Shown here piece after piece: positions 63,680 to 64,000 of a DNA stretch of 64,000 bases. This DNA comes from Himantopus leucocephalus (taxonomy: Eukaryota > Chordata > Aves > Charadriiformes > Recurvirostridae). The stretch spans positions 202,671,410-202,735,409 of the forward strand of contig RSEF01000001.1 in assembly GCA_003993805.1 (NCBI GenBank), written 5' to 3'. Every line of letters starts with the position of its first letter. Position 1 is the first letter of the stretch. Position numbers and translations under genes: made by a program. The notes under the pieces are model-generated. The model worked only from the letters and a program-made list of their open reading frames with translations, ran no database searches and was not told the origin of the DNA.

Positions 63680-64000
63680 TGAAGGATAATAACATGGAAG
63701 ATGTAAACTGAAAGCAATGCACATGGGAAAAAATAATGCTTCTGTTGCAGATAGAGTGATTAACTCTAAACTAGTTGTTCAGGAAAGAGATCTAGGGGTG
63801 AAATAGTTTTGTGAAAACATCAGCTCAGTGCCCAGGAGAGGTCAAATGGGAGGTTAGAAATGGAATTGGGAAAGGCACAGCAAGGGACATCATGCTGGCT
63901 GCCAGCATATCATGTATGGTATTGCTCTCTTCATTTCAGAAATGAAGGGGAACTGAGAAAGATACAATAAGAGGGGACAAGGATGGCCAAAGGCTTCTGT
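63680..64000 (+). mobile_element. Ancient CR1 fragment running off the window
   Basis: The sequence follows the C-terminal third of ORF2 of an old CR1 lineage: 'gcaatgcacatgggaaaaaa', then 'caggaaagagatctaggggt', 'gaaaacatcagctcagtgcc' and near the end 'aagaggggacaaggatggcc', in the order I recall for CR1 elements widespread in reptiles. It is diverged, with no intact frame, and is cut by the window edge, so the 3' part should continue past 64000. It is of similar type to the fragment at 16.06 kb and distinct from the young octamer-tailed copies. Confidence 0.65.

Noticed and set aside
1..64000. CRISPR arrays, bacterial operons, tRNA or rRNA genes
   Set aside because: None is visible. Composition, CR1 content and lack of coding density are those of a vertebrate nuclear genome.

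Overview
The window looks like non-coding nuclear DNA of a bird. All the recognisable repeats are CR1 LINE fragments plus one avian-type retroviral LTR. SINEs, other LINE families and long satellites are absent, and overall repeat density is low. The CR1 3' ends carry the ATTCTATGATTCT-type octamer typical of avian CR1. I assign it to a bird with good confidence. A neoavian lineage is possible because of the LTR type, but the species cannot be read from this sequence.

I found no protein-coding gene I could defend. The open frames are short, overlap on both strands, lack recognisable domains and do not join into a splice pattern. The exceptions are frames inside CR1 copies, which encode remnants of the CR1 ORF2 protein. 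The window is best read as a gene desert or a very large intron. Several A+T-rich blocks with homeodomain-type TAATTA/TAAT motifs look like candidate conserved regulatory elements, but that cannot be proved without comparing species.

Layout: 1-8.2 kb is A+T-rich unique sequence with a poly-T tract and a strong G-quadruplex motif. 8.2-16.3 kb holds four CR1 fragments, two of them head-on in inverted orientation, and a 1000-N gap. 16.3-29.3 kb is mostly unique. 29.3-33.1 kb contains the most unusual feature: two copies of a ~260-bp non-coding block in direct orientation, 3.55 kb apart, about 80% identical over a ~118-bp core. 33.1-40.3 kb includes a small CpG-rich island near 35.4 kb and a ~590-bp solo LTR at 37.9-38.5 kb. 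40.4-50.9 kb is unique. A ~1-kb 5'-truncated CR1 (minus strand) lies at 50.9-51.9 kb and a ~660-bp CR1 (plus strand) at 60.9-61.6 kb. The window ends inside an old CR1 copy of a different, more ancient type.

The sequence is a draft assembly. It has gaps of exactly 1000, 100 and 10 N and four single Ns. Three of the single Ns sit between near-identical direct repeats and the fourth lies in a homopolymer, which suggests contig ends that overlap but were never merged.
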